Origin: Leptospira harrisiae | GTDB taxonomy: Bacteria; Spirochaetota; Leptospiria; Leptospirales; Leptospiraceae | Length of the DNA stretch: 64,000 nucleotides | Direction: 5' to 3' | NCBI RefSeq assembly: GCF_002811945.1 | Contig: NZ_NPDX01000003.1 | Span: forward strand, 124,001-188,000 | Part shown: positions 43,813 to 52,834 of the stretch, in pieces | How the letters are laid out: each line of letters starts with the position of its first letter | How positions within the stretch are numbered: position 1 is the stretch's first letter | Notes under the pieces: model-generated | Databases searched by the model: none | Seen by the model: the letters and a program-made list of their open reading frames with translations, nothing else | Told to the model about the DNA's origin: nothing | Translations under genes and position numbers: made by a program

Positions 43813-45045
43813 TTATATAGGTTTTACACTGAGAATTCGGTGTAAACCTTCTTTTCCCTTTATTTTTACAGGTTCTAATTCTTCGTATTTGTATTTATTA
43901 GCATAATCCTCCGGTAAAAAATTATACAATCCTTCTGAAACATATACTTCCATAGGTTTTGCAATCGACTCCAACCGACTTGCCATATTAACCGTATCCC
44001 CTACTGCAGTATAAGAAAGTTTTTGAAAGGATCCCACATTTCCAACGATAGCATTTCCCGATGCGAGACCGATTCCAATCTGTGGAACAAAACCATATAT
44101 TTGTTCCCACTTGGGTTGCCATAACTCAAATACTTGCACCATTTCCACAGCACAATCCAATGCATTTTGCCGATGGTCTTCCTGAAAAACTGGTGCACCA
44201 AACAAACACATGATGGAATCTCCAATGTACTTATCGATCATTCCACCATATCCAAGAATCACTTCGGTCATTGCGGTAAAGTATTCGTTTAAAAAAGAAA
44301 TCACCTGTTCCGGTTTCATTTTTTCAGAAAGTGTCGTATAACCTCGAATATCCGAAAACAATACAGAAACTTCCTGTTCTTTTCCTTTTTGATCCAAAGA
44401 AAGTGTATTGTTCATCAAACTTTCAACAATTACAGGATCTACATACATACCGAAAACATTTTGCATTTTCTTTTTTTCGGTTTCCAGGTTCAGTTTCTCT
44501 TCGTATTCTTTTTCTAATTCTTTTTTGAATTTTTTTACCATCGAGTTCAAATCTTGAATTTCAGTTTGGTTCATTCCATACAGGTTTTGGAACCTTTTTA
44601 AACTATCATCCATTTGAATCGAGACAACTTTTTTGCGATAAATTTCACGGAACAAATTTCTGAATCGATGTTCCAGTATGTTTTTCTTTAACCTTCGTTT
44701 GCCGAAGTATTCGTTAATTCCTAGTTGAAAGGCCTGGATGGGAAGTTGTTTTCCTTCGGCTTTTGTAAAGACAACAACAGGAAGTTCTGATGGACCTGCT
44801 AGATCCATAATCATTTCTAATACCGATTCGGGTGAATCTTCCAGTTCGGGGAATTGGACTTCAGTAATCAAAAGATCATACTGAGCTTTTTTGATTTCCA
44901 GAGCCCCATTTTCGAAAACGGAGCGCCAAGTTAACTCGATGTAATCTCCAAACCACTCACTGAGCAGTTGGGAGATTGTGTCATACGATTTCTTTTGAGG
45001 TTCTAGGACCAGGACACGAACGATTTCTTCTTTTTCTAAATCCAC
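43813..45045 (-). CDS. Pseudo-receiver / coiled coil / class III cyclase protein
   Basis: 410 residues. Residues 10-125 have a receiver fold, but the phospho-acceptor Asp is Glu62 (DLLITEVQFPE) and the acidic pair near the N-terminus is reduced to LEP, so it cannot be phosphorylated normally and may be locked active. A long coiled coil (about 150-200) leads to a complete class III cyclase: LFSDIRGYTTLSEK, IDKYIGDSIMCLFGAP and AVGDTVNMASRLES. Cytoplasmic, with no membrane span. It sits directly upstream of nothing on its strand except the hydrogenase-like cluster ending 5 bases before it, so it may be read from that operon. Confidence 0.88.
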   Translation of the reverse strand: MDLEKEEIVRVLVLEPQKKSYDTISQLLSEWFGDYIELTWRSVFENGALEIKKAQYDLLITEVQFPELEDSPESVLEMIMDLAGPSELPVVVFTKAEGKQLPIQAFQLGINEYFGKRRLKKNILEHRFRNLFREIYRKKVVSIQMDDSLKRFQNLYGMNQTEIQDLNSMVKKFKKELEKEYEEKLNLETEKKKMQNVFGMYVDPVIVESLMNNTLSLDQKGKEQEVSVLFSDIRGYTTLSEKMKPEQVISFLNEYFTAMTEVILGYGGMIDKYIGDSIMCLFGAPVFQEDHRQNALDCAVEMVQVFELWQPKWEQIYGFVPQIGIGLASGNAIVGNVGSFQKLSYTAVGDTVNMASRLESIAKPMEVYVSEGLYNFLPEDYANKYKYEELEPVKIKGKEGLHRILSVKPI

Positions 45046-45050
45046 GCACC

Positions 45051-45869
45051 TTATTTTTCATTCTCTAAAATTTTGTGAAGCGCCTCTTGAAACTGGAAGG
45101 AAAATCTTCCCATTAAAAGTCGAAAACCTTGTAAAATGACGTCTGGCCTAGGGGGATCTCCTGAAATATAGAGATCTGGTTCCTTGGGTAATTTCCCCAT
45201 CGGATACAAACCTCCGCTCACTGCCTCTGTTCCGCATGCGATGAGAGCCTTTGGCTCGGCCATCACTTCCCATGCAGTTTCCAGTGGTGCGGCCATATTT
45301 TGACCAACGGGGCCGGAAAATACAATAGCATCAGCATGTTTAGGACTGGCGACACAACGAACCCCTTCTCTTTCCGAATCAAAAACGGAATTGAAAGATG
45401 CATTTAACTCCGACTCCACTGTATTGTTTCCACAAGCAGCAACTTCCCTATAAAGAAAACCTCGTTTCTTAGTTAATTTCTGAAATAACTGTTGATTTGC
45501 AGTCAGTGAAAAAGGTAAGTCAGTCACCTTTTTCATTCGGCCGGAAACGTAAGTGACTTTCAATTCATCACGATTTAGGGCAAAGGTATAAATAAAACCG
45601 GAATCCCTCAGTTTCCCATCCGAACGTTCTGTACAGAGTCCACATTGTAGGCATTTGCCATAATCAAATTGAACTTCTGAATCTGAGATGATCCGAATTG
45701 CCTTTGTAGGACAGACCTTCGCCGACTCAGATAAATTTCCAGAACCTTCTCGCATCTTCTTTGTTGGGACTGGAATTCCTCGACTCGTTGGATGGACTGG
45801 AGAAGCAGTATTAAAATTTAATACGTTCTTAGGGAAAAGAAAACTTTTTAATTCATATAGAAAATTCAT
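45051..45869 (-). CDS. Small-subunit (NuoB/HycG-like) protein fused to a ferredoxin domain, cluster sites largely lost
   Basis: 272 residues. Residues about 40-95 are a bacterial ferredoxin remnant: one motif keeps CLQCGLC and the other only VCPTKA, enough for one [4Fe-4S] cluster instead of two. Residues 135-260 resemble NuoB/HycG: SPKHADAIVFSGPVGQNM, EPKALIACGTEAVSGG and YISGDPPRPDVIL. The proximal-cluster cysteines are mostly gone: normal C-x2-C reads ACGNN, the GxCA cysteine is Glu, and PGCPP is SGDPP. So it cannot carry the usual N2-type cluster. Last gene of the six-gene complex, overlapping the large-subunit gene by four bases. Confidence 0.85.
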   Translation of the reverse strand: MNFLYELKSFLFPKNVLNFNTASPVHPTSRGIPVPTKKMREGSGNLSESAKVCPTKAIRIISDSEVQFDYGKCLQCGLCTERSDGKLRDSGFIYTFALNRDELKVTYVSGRMKKVTDLPFSLTANQQLFQKLTKKRGFLYREVAACGNNTVESELNASFNSVFDSEREGVRCVASPKHADAIVFSGPVGQNMAAPLETAWEVMAEPKALIACGTEAVSGGLYPMGKLPKEPDLYISGDPPRPDVILQGFRLLMGRFSFQFQEALHKILENEK

Positions 45870-47296
45870 AAATCAAACCCAACATAACTAAGATTAAACG
45901 ATTTATTGTTTAGTGGAAAATCACCAACTTGTTCGCCTCGAACTGCTAACTCCAAGGCATGCCAATTTAGAACGGATGGATCTCTGATATAAGAGTTTTT
46001 AATCAAACCTTCAGAATCAAACTCCAAAGACACAAGAAGTGGTCCACGCCATGCTTCGACAGCAGCAGTATAAATTCCAACCTTTGGCTTTAAATCATTT
46101 TCATTTGGATTTATGGTTCCCGAATTTTTATCTGACCATAAAAATTCCCAATCAACTTCATCCAGTTGAGATTCAATCCAAGCCAATGATTGTTCAATTT
46201 CCGAATAACGAATGTACATACGAGCCCAAACATCTCCATTGTAATGATGATGTTCTTCTTGTAATGGTAAAGCTTTCCAACCAGGGTAATCTGGATGATT
46301 GATTCTCAAATCATCACCGACGCCTGCCATCCGAGCTACCATTCCTAAAAATCCGTGTTTTTGGACATCCAATTCAGAAATAAATCCACAGCCTTGCATC
46401 CGCTCTTTCAAAGTAGAAACAGAAAGAGCTCGTAAAATTTGAGGACGAACTTTTTTGAAATATACTTTTTTCAAAATAAAAAATGCATCTTTTGCTTGTT
46501 TTGCGGTGATACGTTGGTTAACTCGAACTCGACCCGGCCTCACTACCGCTTTTCCAAATCGATTGCCAGTCCATGTTTCCATAAGACCGAGTGCCGCACC
46601 TCGATCGGTAACACAAACTCCATACAAAGGATAATAACCAATATCCTCAGAAATACCACCTAAATCCCCGATATGAACCGCAATCCGTTCCAACTCAACT
46701 AGAAATGAACGAAATAAAGAAACACTCTTTGAAACAGAGATTCCATACAATTCTTCATAAATTTTAGTAAATGCAGTCGCATAACCAACGCTTGTATCAC
46801 CAGAAATTGTTTCCGAAAATGACATCACATCTGACATAGGTTTTCCGTGAATTTTTTCGCGTATTGCCCTATGTTGAAATCCTAATCGAATTGTGAGGTG
46901 ACGAATGACTTCCCCTTCCACAACAAACCGGAAGTGACCAGGTTCAATGATTCCTGCATGAATTGGTCCGACTGCATGAGAATAAGTTCCTTCATGAAAT
47001 GGAACAAACAATCCATGGTAAGATAAATCTCTAACAATACCTGTTTTTTGGTGTAAAGAGAGATTTTTTCCTCTATTATCAGATAAATAATCATCTTCTT
47101 TTAATTCGGAATAATCTTCCACGCCCATATCTTGGCCGAAGGCATGTCTCACAAGCCAAACTGGATATTGTGGATCTAATAAAAAATCAATATTACTTTT
47201 TTTAGATCCTACTTCTTCCCGAACCACTTTTTGGTCACGGATAATAAACTGGTGATATACACCATCAAAATTAGTAACGCCTGTTATCTTTTCCAT
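45866..47296 (-). CDS. Large-subunit (NuoCD/HyfG-like) protein without NiFe cysteines
   Basis: 476 residues from ATG 47296 (MEKITGV). A short NuoC-like N-terminus (about 1-95) is followed by the NuoD/hydrogenase-large-subunit fold: VGPIHAGIIEPGHFRFVVEG, RLGFQHRAIREKI and C-terminal DFPLNNKSFNLSYVGFDL. In group 4 hydrogenases the first motif is RICGxC and the second C-x2-C-T near the end; here they read ETISGDTS and SYVGFD, so all four NiFe ligands are absent. It is therefore not a hydrogenase subunit, and closer in this respect to NuoD. It overlaps the previous membrane-subunit gene by 13 bases. Confidence 0.88.
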   Translation of the reverse strand: MEKITGVTNFDGVYHQFIIRDQKVVREEVGSKKSNIDFLLDPQYPVWLVRHAFGQDMGVEDYSELKEDDYLSDNRGKNLSLHQKTGIVRDLSYHGLFVPFHEGTYSHAVGPIHAGIIEPGHFRFVVEGEVIRHLTIRLGFQHRAIREKIHGKPMSDVMSFSETISGDTSVGYATAFTKIYEELYGISVSKSVSLFRSFLVELERIAVHIGDLGGISEDIGYYPLYGVCVTDRGAALGLMETWTGNRFGKAVVRPGRVRVNQRITAKQAKDAFFILKKVYFKKVRPQILRALSVSTLKERMQGCGFISELDVQKHGFLGMVARMAGVGDDLRINHPDYPGWKALPLQEEHHHYNGDVWARMYIRYSEIEQSLAWIESQLDEVDWEFLWSDKNSGTINPNENDLKPKVGIYTAAVEAWRGPLLVSLEFDSEGLIKNSYIRDPSVLNWHALELAVRGEQVGDFPLNNKSFNLSYVGFDL

Positions 47297-48501
47297 ATAT
47301 GTTCTGCCATTAAATAGGTTAAGCCGTATGTCCCAACAGTTACGGTGAATAAAAAACTGAACCAAAAGAATACCAAACGTGTTTGTAATATTCCATAAAC
47401 ACTTGATTCAAAGTTTCGATTGGGCAATCGAACCAAAGGCAATACTTTATTAAGTGCTATGAAGAAGAAGATTGCCCCAACGATGGGAAACAAAAACAAA
47501 AAGAACATTCTTTGTTTGATTGCAATTTCAATGACTTTTAAATCTAAAACAAAAACAGGGGATAATGGAAAAACAAAAGCAACAAGTAGTGCTAGTAAAT
47601 ACATATACAATGCTTTATGGCTCAAAGATGCTTTTTCCAAAATCTGTGAAATGTTTCTTTTTCCTGCATCCATTCGTAAAATCCCCATTGAAAGGAAAAC
47701 AAGAAGTTTCACTAAAACTGTTGTAGCCAATAAAAAATAAAACACATCATCAGTTACATCTAACCACAAAAACAAGGTCAACATACCTGTATGAAATAAC
47801 GCAACTTTTGCCGAAATTCTGCGAATGTCTTCACGTGAGAATAGAATTAACGTCGAATAAAGAATGGTCAAAACTCCGATAAAAAGCAATCCATTCGCCG
47901 CATTAATCATATGTGGATTGATTTCGCGTTCCAACTGAATCAGAGGACGAACAGCAAGTACTACACTTACTGGCACAAATGATGCAATCAAAGAAGAAAT
48001 TTGACTTGGGCTCTCTGCATAGGTATCTCCCACCCAAAAATGGTTTGGCACAAGTCCCAATTTTCCACTATATCCATATACAGTAAGAAGGATTCCAGTC
48101 TCAATTAACAATCCGCTTTGACCAACTAACCCTTGCTTTAAGGAAGAAAAATCCAAATTATCAAGCGGAGTAGAAGCAAAAAGTAAAATCACAATCCCTA
48201 AAAATGCTAAACCAAGTGCATAAGAATTGATCAATAAAAATTTCCAACCAACATGGAAGGAACGTTCTGTTCCACTGGAAGAAATTAACAATGCGCCAAA
48301 TAAAGTCGATGCTTCAATTAAAATCCACTTGAGTACAATGTTATCAGTAAACCAAGAGTAAAACAAAGAACCAAAGAAACAAATCTTCAAAAGACTCCAT
48401 AACCATATCCGAGTTTGCCCTTTTGTTGGTGCAAAAACAGAAACTAGAAAAATAATTACGAAGGCGAGAACACCTGAAAAATAAAACAATTCTTTCATCA
48501 T
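47284..48501 (-). CDS. Membrane proton-pump subunit (HyfF/NuoN-like)
   Basis: 405 residues with about 11-12 spans. Landmarks of the Mrp/Nuo antiporter family remain: YSGKLGLVPNHFWVGDTYAESP (channel Lys then the loop usually HLWLPxAH), and KLLVFLSMGILRMDAG in a later span. It is shorter than NuoN (about 480). In energy-converting hydrogenases the equivalent HyfF subunit moves H+ or Na+. Overlaps HyfE by four bases and the large-subunit gene by 13. Confidence 0.8.
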   Translation of the reverse strand: MMKELFYFSGVLAFVIIFLVSVFAPTKGQTRIWLWSLLKICFFGSLFYSWFTDNIVLKWILIEASTLFGALLISSSGTERSFHVGWKFLLINSYALGLAFLGIVILLFASTPLDNLDFSSLKQGLVGQSGLLIETGILLTVYGYSGKLGLVPNHFWVGDTYAESPSQISSLIASFVPVSVVLAVRPLIQLEREINPHMINAANGLLFIGVLTILYSTLILFSREDIRRISAKVALFHTGMLTLFLWLDVTDDVFYFLLATTVLVKLLVFLSMGILRMDAGKRNISQILEKASLSHKALYMYLLALLVAFVFPLSPVFVLDLKVIEIAIKQRMFFLFLFPIVGAIFFFIALNKVLPLVRLPNRNFESSVYGILQTRLVFFWFSFLFTVTVGTYGLTYLMAEHIWKR

Positions 48502-49109
48502 ATTTTTCTCTCCTTAGTGTGCATATGAGGAGAGAGTTGTAAAATTCCTCCAGAAACAATCACAAGAATGGCATCTAAAAAGGAACCAAACTCAAGTCCT
48601 ACTGGTAACCCTTTATCTAAAACCATTGTTAAAACAAAAATTCCATTCTCAAAAACACAAAATCCAGCAATGAGTGCAAGCCAGTTTCGCCTAACAACAA
48701 AACAAAGAATTCCAACGTATACCAATAAGATCACGTAGATTAGTCCTATTTTATGAACCGGTATGGTTAAAACGGGAACCCCTTCGGTTATCTTTACTGC
48801 AAGAACCAAACCAAGCACCATAAATAACAATGTTGCTAAATACCCAAATCGGGGAGCTGTGCTTTCATTCATTTTTGATTTATTGGCTGTCCAGTTTAAA
48901 ACCCACGGAGTTAGAATTCCCTTAAACAAAACAACCATAACAATCAATGAAATTTCGTGTTTCCATTCACCTTCATGTGTTTGTAATACAGGAAATATCA
49001 AAAGAAATCCCTGGATACTTAAGAAGAAAATAATGCGACTAAGTCGATTTTCTACTAAAACAACAACGCCGGTGAGTAATAATAATAAATAGATAAAATC
49101 GTATATCAT
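48498..49109 (-). CDS. Membrane subunit HyfE-like
   Basis: 203 residues, about six spans, matching HyfE (a NuoK-like protein with N-terminal extension) in size, position and the pattern FVLTMVLDKGLPVGLEFGSF near the C-terminus. It is expected to contribute to the proton path. It begins eight bases after the HyfC-like gene and overlaps HyfF by four. Small polytopic proteins diverge quickly, so the call leans on order. Confidence 0.75.
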   Translation of the reverse strand: MIYDFIYLLLLLTGVVVLVENRLSRIIFFLSIQGFLLIFPVLQTHEGEWKHEISLIVMVVLFKGILTPWVLNWTANKSKMNESTAPRFGYLATLLFMVLGLVLAVKITEGVPVLTIPVHKIGLIYVILLVYVGILCFVVRRNWLALIAGFCVFENGIFVLTMVLDKGLPVGLEFGSFLDAILVIVSGGILQLSPHMHTKERKI

Positions 49110-49117
49110 AATAACCC

Positions 49118-49999
49118 TTAAGACAACTTAACCAATGTGCCTAATATCAAAATTGCAATGAATGTAAGTCCCATAAATTCGGGAATCCATGTCCACTTCC
49201 TCCGAACACTATTCGATTCCCAAAACCCAAGTATGATTGCAAGTAATATGACCATTGGAGCAATCATTAGTTCACGAGCGAAACTATCCAAAACTTCATT
49301 TTTGAATAATTTAGAATGTTCTAGGGCCAATTTTACAAGAAAAACAAGTAAAGTAGAAAGTTTGATTGAACTTGCCAACTCAAAAATTCCCAACTGTTTT
49401 CCTGAAGCTTCCAAAATCATCGCCTCGTGTACCATCGTTAACTCCAAATGAGTTCGTGGATCATCGAACGGTGGTTTAGCGAGCTCAGCAAGAATTGCAA
49501 TAAATGACAATGACAGAAAGAGTAAGCCAATCAAAGCACCTTGCGGACTAACGGATATTTCTATATGAGACTGAGCGGCGAGAATCATTAGAATAAATGT
49601 TGGTTCAGCCATAACAGAAAGAAGGATTTCTCTCCCAGATGCCATTCCTCCAAATGAAGAAGCACCCTCCATCGCAAAACTCACGTAAGAGAATCGATAC
49701 AATGCCAAAAAGAACGGAATCAATATAAATGGAGCCCATTCAAACAACACAACGCTCCAAATCATCAAAGAAGAAAATAATGCCACTCTTGGTGCCAAAT
49801 GTGTAAAATCAGAAATATTAGTATGGGAAATAGGATTCTTTCTCAATGATTTATCCACTTCCCAAAAGAACTGAAGTAATTTTGGCCCACGTCTTCCTTG
49901 AGCATAAGCACGCACTTTCCGAATAATACCCGTTAGCAAAAAGGGCATTACAACAAACAAAACTAATAGATATAAATAATATAACAATGATGAATACAT
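49118..49999 (-). CDS. Membrane subunit HyfC/EchB/NuoH-like
   Basis: 293 residues with about eight spans. The NuoH/HyfC quinone-site-like motifs are readable: TGIIRKVRAYAQGRRGPK, GMASGREILLSVMAEP, AELAKPPFDDPRTHLELTM and VHEAMILEASGKQLG, the last two nearly as in Escherichia coli HyfC. This subunit couples the peripheral arm to ion pumping. It directly abuts the HyfB-like gene (stop TAG then ATG), with GGAGGTATA as ribosome-binding site. Confidence 0.88.
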   Translation of the reverse strand: MYSSLLYYLYLLVLFVVMPFLLTGIIRKVRAYAQGRRGPKLLQFFWEVDKSLRKNPISHTNISDFTHLAPRVALFSSLMIWSVVLFEWAPFILIPFFLALYRFSYVSFAMEGASSFGGMASGREILLSVMAEPTFILMILAAQSHIEISVSPQGALIGLLFLSLSFIAILAELAKPPFDDPRTHLELTMVHEAMILEASGKQLGIFELASSIKLSTLLVFLVKLALEHSKLFKNEVLDSFARELMIAPMVILLAIILGFWESNSVRRKWTWIPEFMGLTFIAILILGTLVKLS

Positions 50000-51745
50000 C
50001 TATATACCTCCAAAATCACCCAAAATTAATAATGAGAAGATGAAAATCAAAAACATAGAGGAAATCGCCAGATATTTACTCACATCTTCTTCCTTTGGAT
50101 GATTCGTTGCAGACACAAATCGAGTTCCAAATCTAAACAAATATGAAATCCCTTTTATCAGGAAAGAATCTACCTTTGACTCTCCGGCTTTATTTAGAAA
50201 ATACCTACCAAGGGAGTTTCTTAATGGTTCAGAAAAAACAGAGGTCGGTATAGAAAGTTCATGTCCACTGTATCCTCCTCCACAATCCCAGTTTTTCTTT
50301 TTTGGTTCCCCGTATTTTTTTAATTGGTAACGATCATATAATCGAAAAACAAACACAGCACCAATAGTTACATAAGAAACAATTGACAATGTCCAAAACC
50401 AATCCGCTAACAGTGGATCTACGAAGGGACTTAACATCGGAAGTTTAACAAAATAAGGTATCACCAAAGGAAAAATAAAAATTACCAATGACAAACTAAA
50501 CAATGAAATTTTTACCCATATTCTCTTTTGCGGTCCAAAAGGTTGGATGTTGATATCTTTTCCAGGAGTAGACAAAAACAAACTTAAGAACAACTTAATA
50601 TGAGTAAATCCGCCGAGAACAATCCCAAAGAAAATAAAAATCATCGATGGTAAAAGGAAAATAGAACGACCAATGGGCATATCCAAGATACGAGCATTCA
50701 GATAAAAATATGTTGCTTCAGAAACAAATCCCAAAGTGCCAGGAAGAACAGCATAACTAAACGTTCCTGCTCCGACCAACAAAGGTGAAATCCCAAGCAA
50801 TCGCCCAATACCTTTTAGCTCATCGCTGGAACTGGAGTTTTTTAATCTTGCAACCATACCAATAGAAAACAATTGAAATGTTTTAGAAAAAGAATGATGA
50901 AACAATCCAAGAAAAAACAAAATCCGAAATGAATTACTTAGGTTCATCAACTCAGAATCAACCGAAAACTGAAACATTCCTGCAATGATCAAACACAACC
51001 AAAGAAAGTTAATTGATTCAACAGAACTATATGCTAATGATATTTTTGGATCTTTATGGAAAAAACTAGTGATACCACCGAAGAAAATCCCGAGTGCTGC
51101 CAGCGGAAATAAAATTTGATAAATGATCGGATCTAACTGGTTAGGTAGCACATAACGATAAAATAACAAAAGTGGAAAAACTTCGAGAACACCGGCAAAG
51201 GAACCAAGTGCATGCGATGGACCACCTTCGTTTACTTTTGGTATCCATAAATGAAATCCCGAGAATCCAGATTTAATAAGAAGACCAATTAAAAGTAAAA
51301 TCGTTCCAACATTATCGCCATCGGGTAACATAACCCAGGCGGCAAGAAACAAAGCGGCAATACCTGAAGCAAGGAGTAATGATCCCAAACTTTCAATCTG
51401 TTTTTTTCCAAATTCAGTACCTGAATAAATCAATATGGTGGAAAATGAAGTTACTTCCAAAGCAATGGGAAGAACGAGCGACTTACCAGATAAATAACAA
51501 ACACCAAGTGCTGACCAAAAAATAACGTATCCAATGGTGACTTTGTTTTTTTCCTTTGGTTCATAAGACTGAACCAACATAAATGAAGAAAACCCAATAT
51601 ACGCCTGAATGACAAGTCCAACTAAAATGGGGAAGTCAACCGACAACACATCATAATCAGAAAACAAAAATATAGCGAGCGGCGAAAGCGCAGATATACC
51701 CACTAAAACCGATCTGAAGATTGAAATCCTTTCATCTTCTAACAT
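50000..51745 (-). CDS. Membrane proton-pump subunit HyfB/NuoL-like
   Basis: 581 residues with about 15 spans, first gene of the cluster. The proton-channel residues of the Mrp/Nuo family are retained: the TM5 Glu in ALEVTSFSTIL, the TM7 Lys in LIKSGFSGFHLWIPKVNEGG and the later His/Lys in LFHHSFSKTF. So ion translocation should be possible. NuoL's lateral helix is absent, as in HyfB. Followed directly by the HyfC-like gene. Confidence 0.88.
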   Translation of the reverse strand: MLEDERISIFRSVLVGISALSPLAIFLFSDYDVLSVDFPILVGLVIQAYIGFSSFMLVQSYEPKEKNKVTIGYVIFWSALGVCYLSGKSLVLPIALEVTSFSTILIYSGTEFGKKQIESLGSLLLASGIAALFLAAWVMLPDGDNVGTILLLIGLLIKSGFSGFHLWIPKVNEGGPSHALGSFAGVLEVFPLLLFYRYVLPNQLDPIIYQILFPLAALGIFFGGITSFFHKDPKISLAYSSVESINFLWLCLIIAGMFQFSVDSELMNLSNSFRILFFLGLFHHSFSKTFQLFSIGMVARLKNSSSSDELKGIGRLLGISPLLVGAGTFSYAVLPGTLGFVSEATYFYLNARILDMPIGRSIFLLPSMIFIFFGIVLGGFTHIKLFLSLFLSTPGKDINIQPFGPQKRIWVKISLFSLSLVIFIFPLVIPYFVKLPMLSPFVDPLLADWFWTLSIVSYVTIGAVFVFRLYDRYQLKKYGEPKKKNWDCGGGYSGHELSIPTSVFSEPLRNSLGRYFLNKAGESKVDSFLIKGISYLFRFGTRFVSATNHPKEEDVSKYLAISSMFLIFIFSLLILGDFGGI

Positions 51746-51783
51746 AACTACCTCAAAAATTAAATTTTAAAGAAATAAGTGTG

Positions 51784-52071
51784 TTATGTGAAATTTGGTG
51801 ATCCCCTACGATCAGGGAACTTAATAGAAACTATATTAGGTGCAAGTAAAGTAGCAGTTAAAAAAGAATGAATTCGAATGATAGAAATAGAAACAGTAAG
51901 AGCGGTCACATATAATAAACCCTCTTCTTCGCCAGGTGGTTGTTCTTCGAAACTATTTTCGGAAGTGAAAATTTCGCCAGACTCGGTAAACTCCGCAATT
52001 GATGTCCATGCTTGTGATTTACCAAATACTAAAACTGAAACGATTAGGATGTAAAATATACGTGCTAACAA
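51784..52071 (-). CDS. Small exported protein, hypothetical
   Basis: 95 residues from a TTG start. A convincing signal peptide (VSVLVFGKSQAW) is followed by an acidic stretch and a C-terminus with one hydrophobic segment (VTALTVSISIIRIHSFLTAT). No family recognised. It lies 38 bases upstream of the hydrogenase-like cluster on the same strand and could be its first gene. There is no good ribosome-binding site and no homologue I can name, so it may not be expressed. Confidence 0.35.
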   Translation of the reverse strand: MLARIFYILIVSVLVFGKSQAWTSIAEFTESGEIFTSENSFEEQPPGEEEGLLYVTALTVSISIIRIHSFLTATLLAPNIVSIKFPDRRGSPNFT

Positions 52072-52129
52072 TCAGTTTTACCTTAATCTTGATATTCTCG
52101 ACTGTCTTATATATGGGAAGTTATTTTTA

Positions 52130-52834
52130 GTGAGTAGTGAAAAAAAAGAACCTGTCATAAAAACAGCCATCCATATCAAAAATGTAAACAAAAGTTTCCA
52201 ACAAGGTGAGATCACCATCCCTGTTTTGAATGATATTTCATTCGAAATTGCTGAGAAAAAACTCATTACCTTGATGGGGCCGTCGGGAAGTGGCAAATCA
52301 ACACTATTGAATATCCTCTCTGCCATTGAGTCAGCAGATTCGGGACAAATCACTGTATTTGGAAACAAACTCTCTGGTGCCACAGAACAAGATCTTACCA
52401 TTTACAGACGAAAAACAATTGGAATCGTCTTTCAGTTTTTTCATTTATTTCCATATCTTACAGCGATTGAAAATGTTTCCCTACCTCTATATCTTGCGGG
52501 GATTACAAAAAGGATGGCAGAAGCCAAGGCAAAAGAAGTCCTCTCCCTTGTGGGACTTAGTCACAGAAGAGATTTCACACCAAAAGAAATGTCCGGCGGT
52601 GAAAAACAAAGAGTTTCAATTGCAAGAGCAATAATCCACCAACCAAAACTAATCCTCGCAGATGAACCTACTGGAAATTTGGATTCATATTCCTCTGAAT
52701 TGATTATGGACTTATTTGTTCGATGTGTTCACGAGTTAGATATTTCGGTATTTCTTGTTACACATAATGAACAAATTGGTCAATCTGGAGACATTAACCT
52801 GCGAATGTTAGATGGAAATATCAAATCCAAATGA
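52130..52834 (+). CDS. ABC transporter ATP-binding protein (LolD/MacB/YbbA type)
   Basis: 234 residues from GTG 52130 (GGAAG upstream). All ATPase motifs are intact: GPSGSGKSTLLN, LGQ-like FQFFHLFPYLTAIENV, signature MSGGEKQRVSIARA, LILADEPTGNLD and switch THNEQ. The Q-loop and family spacing are those of the LolD group, which pairs with FtsX-fold permeases for lipoprotein, peptide or lipid extraction. It overlaps the permease gene by four bases. Confidence 0.92.
   Translation: MSSEKKEPVIKTAIHIKNVNKSFQQGEITIPVLNDISFEIAEKKLITLMGPSGSGKSTLLNILSAIESADSGQITVFGNKLSGATEQDLTIYRRKTIGIVFQFFHLFPYLTAIENVSLPLYLAGITKRMAEAKAKEVLSLVGLSHRRDFTPKEMSGGEKQRVSIARAIIHQPKLILADEPTGNLDSYSSELIMDLFVRCVHELDISVFLVTHNEQIGQSGDINLRMLDGNIKSK

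Noticed and set aside
45051..51745. Calling the cluster a functional [NiFe] hydrogenase-4 / formate hydrogenlyase
   Set aside because: All four NiFe ligands and most proximal-cluster cysteines are absent, and no maturation genes are in view.
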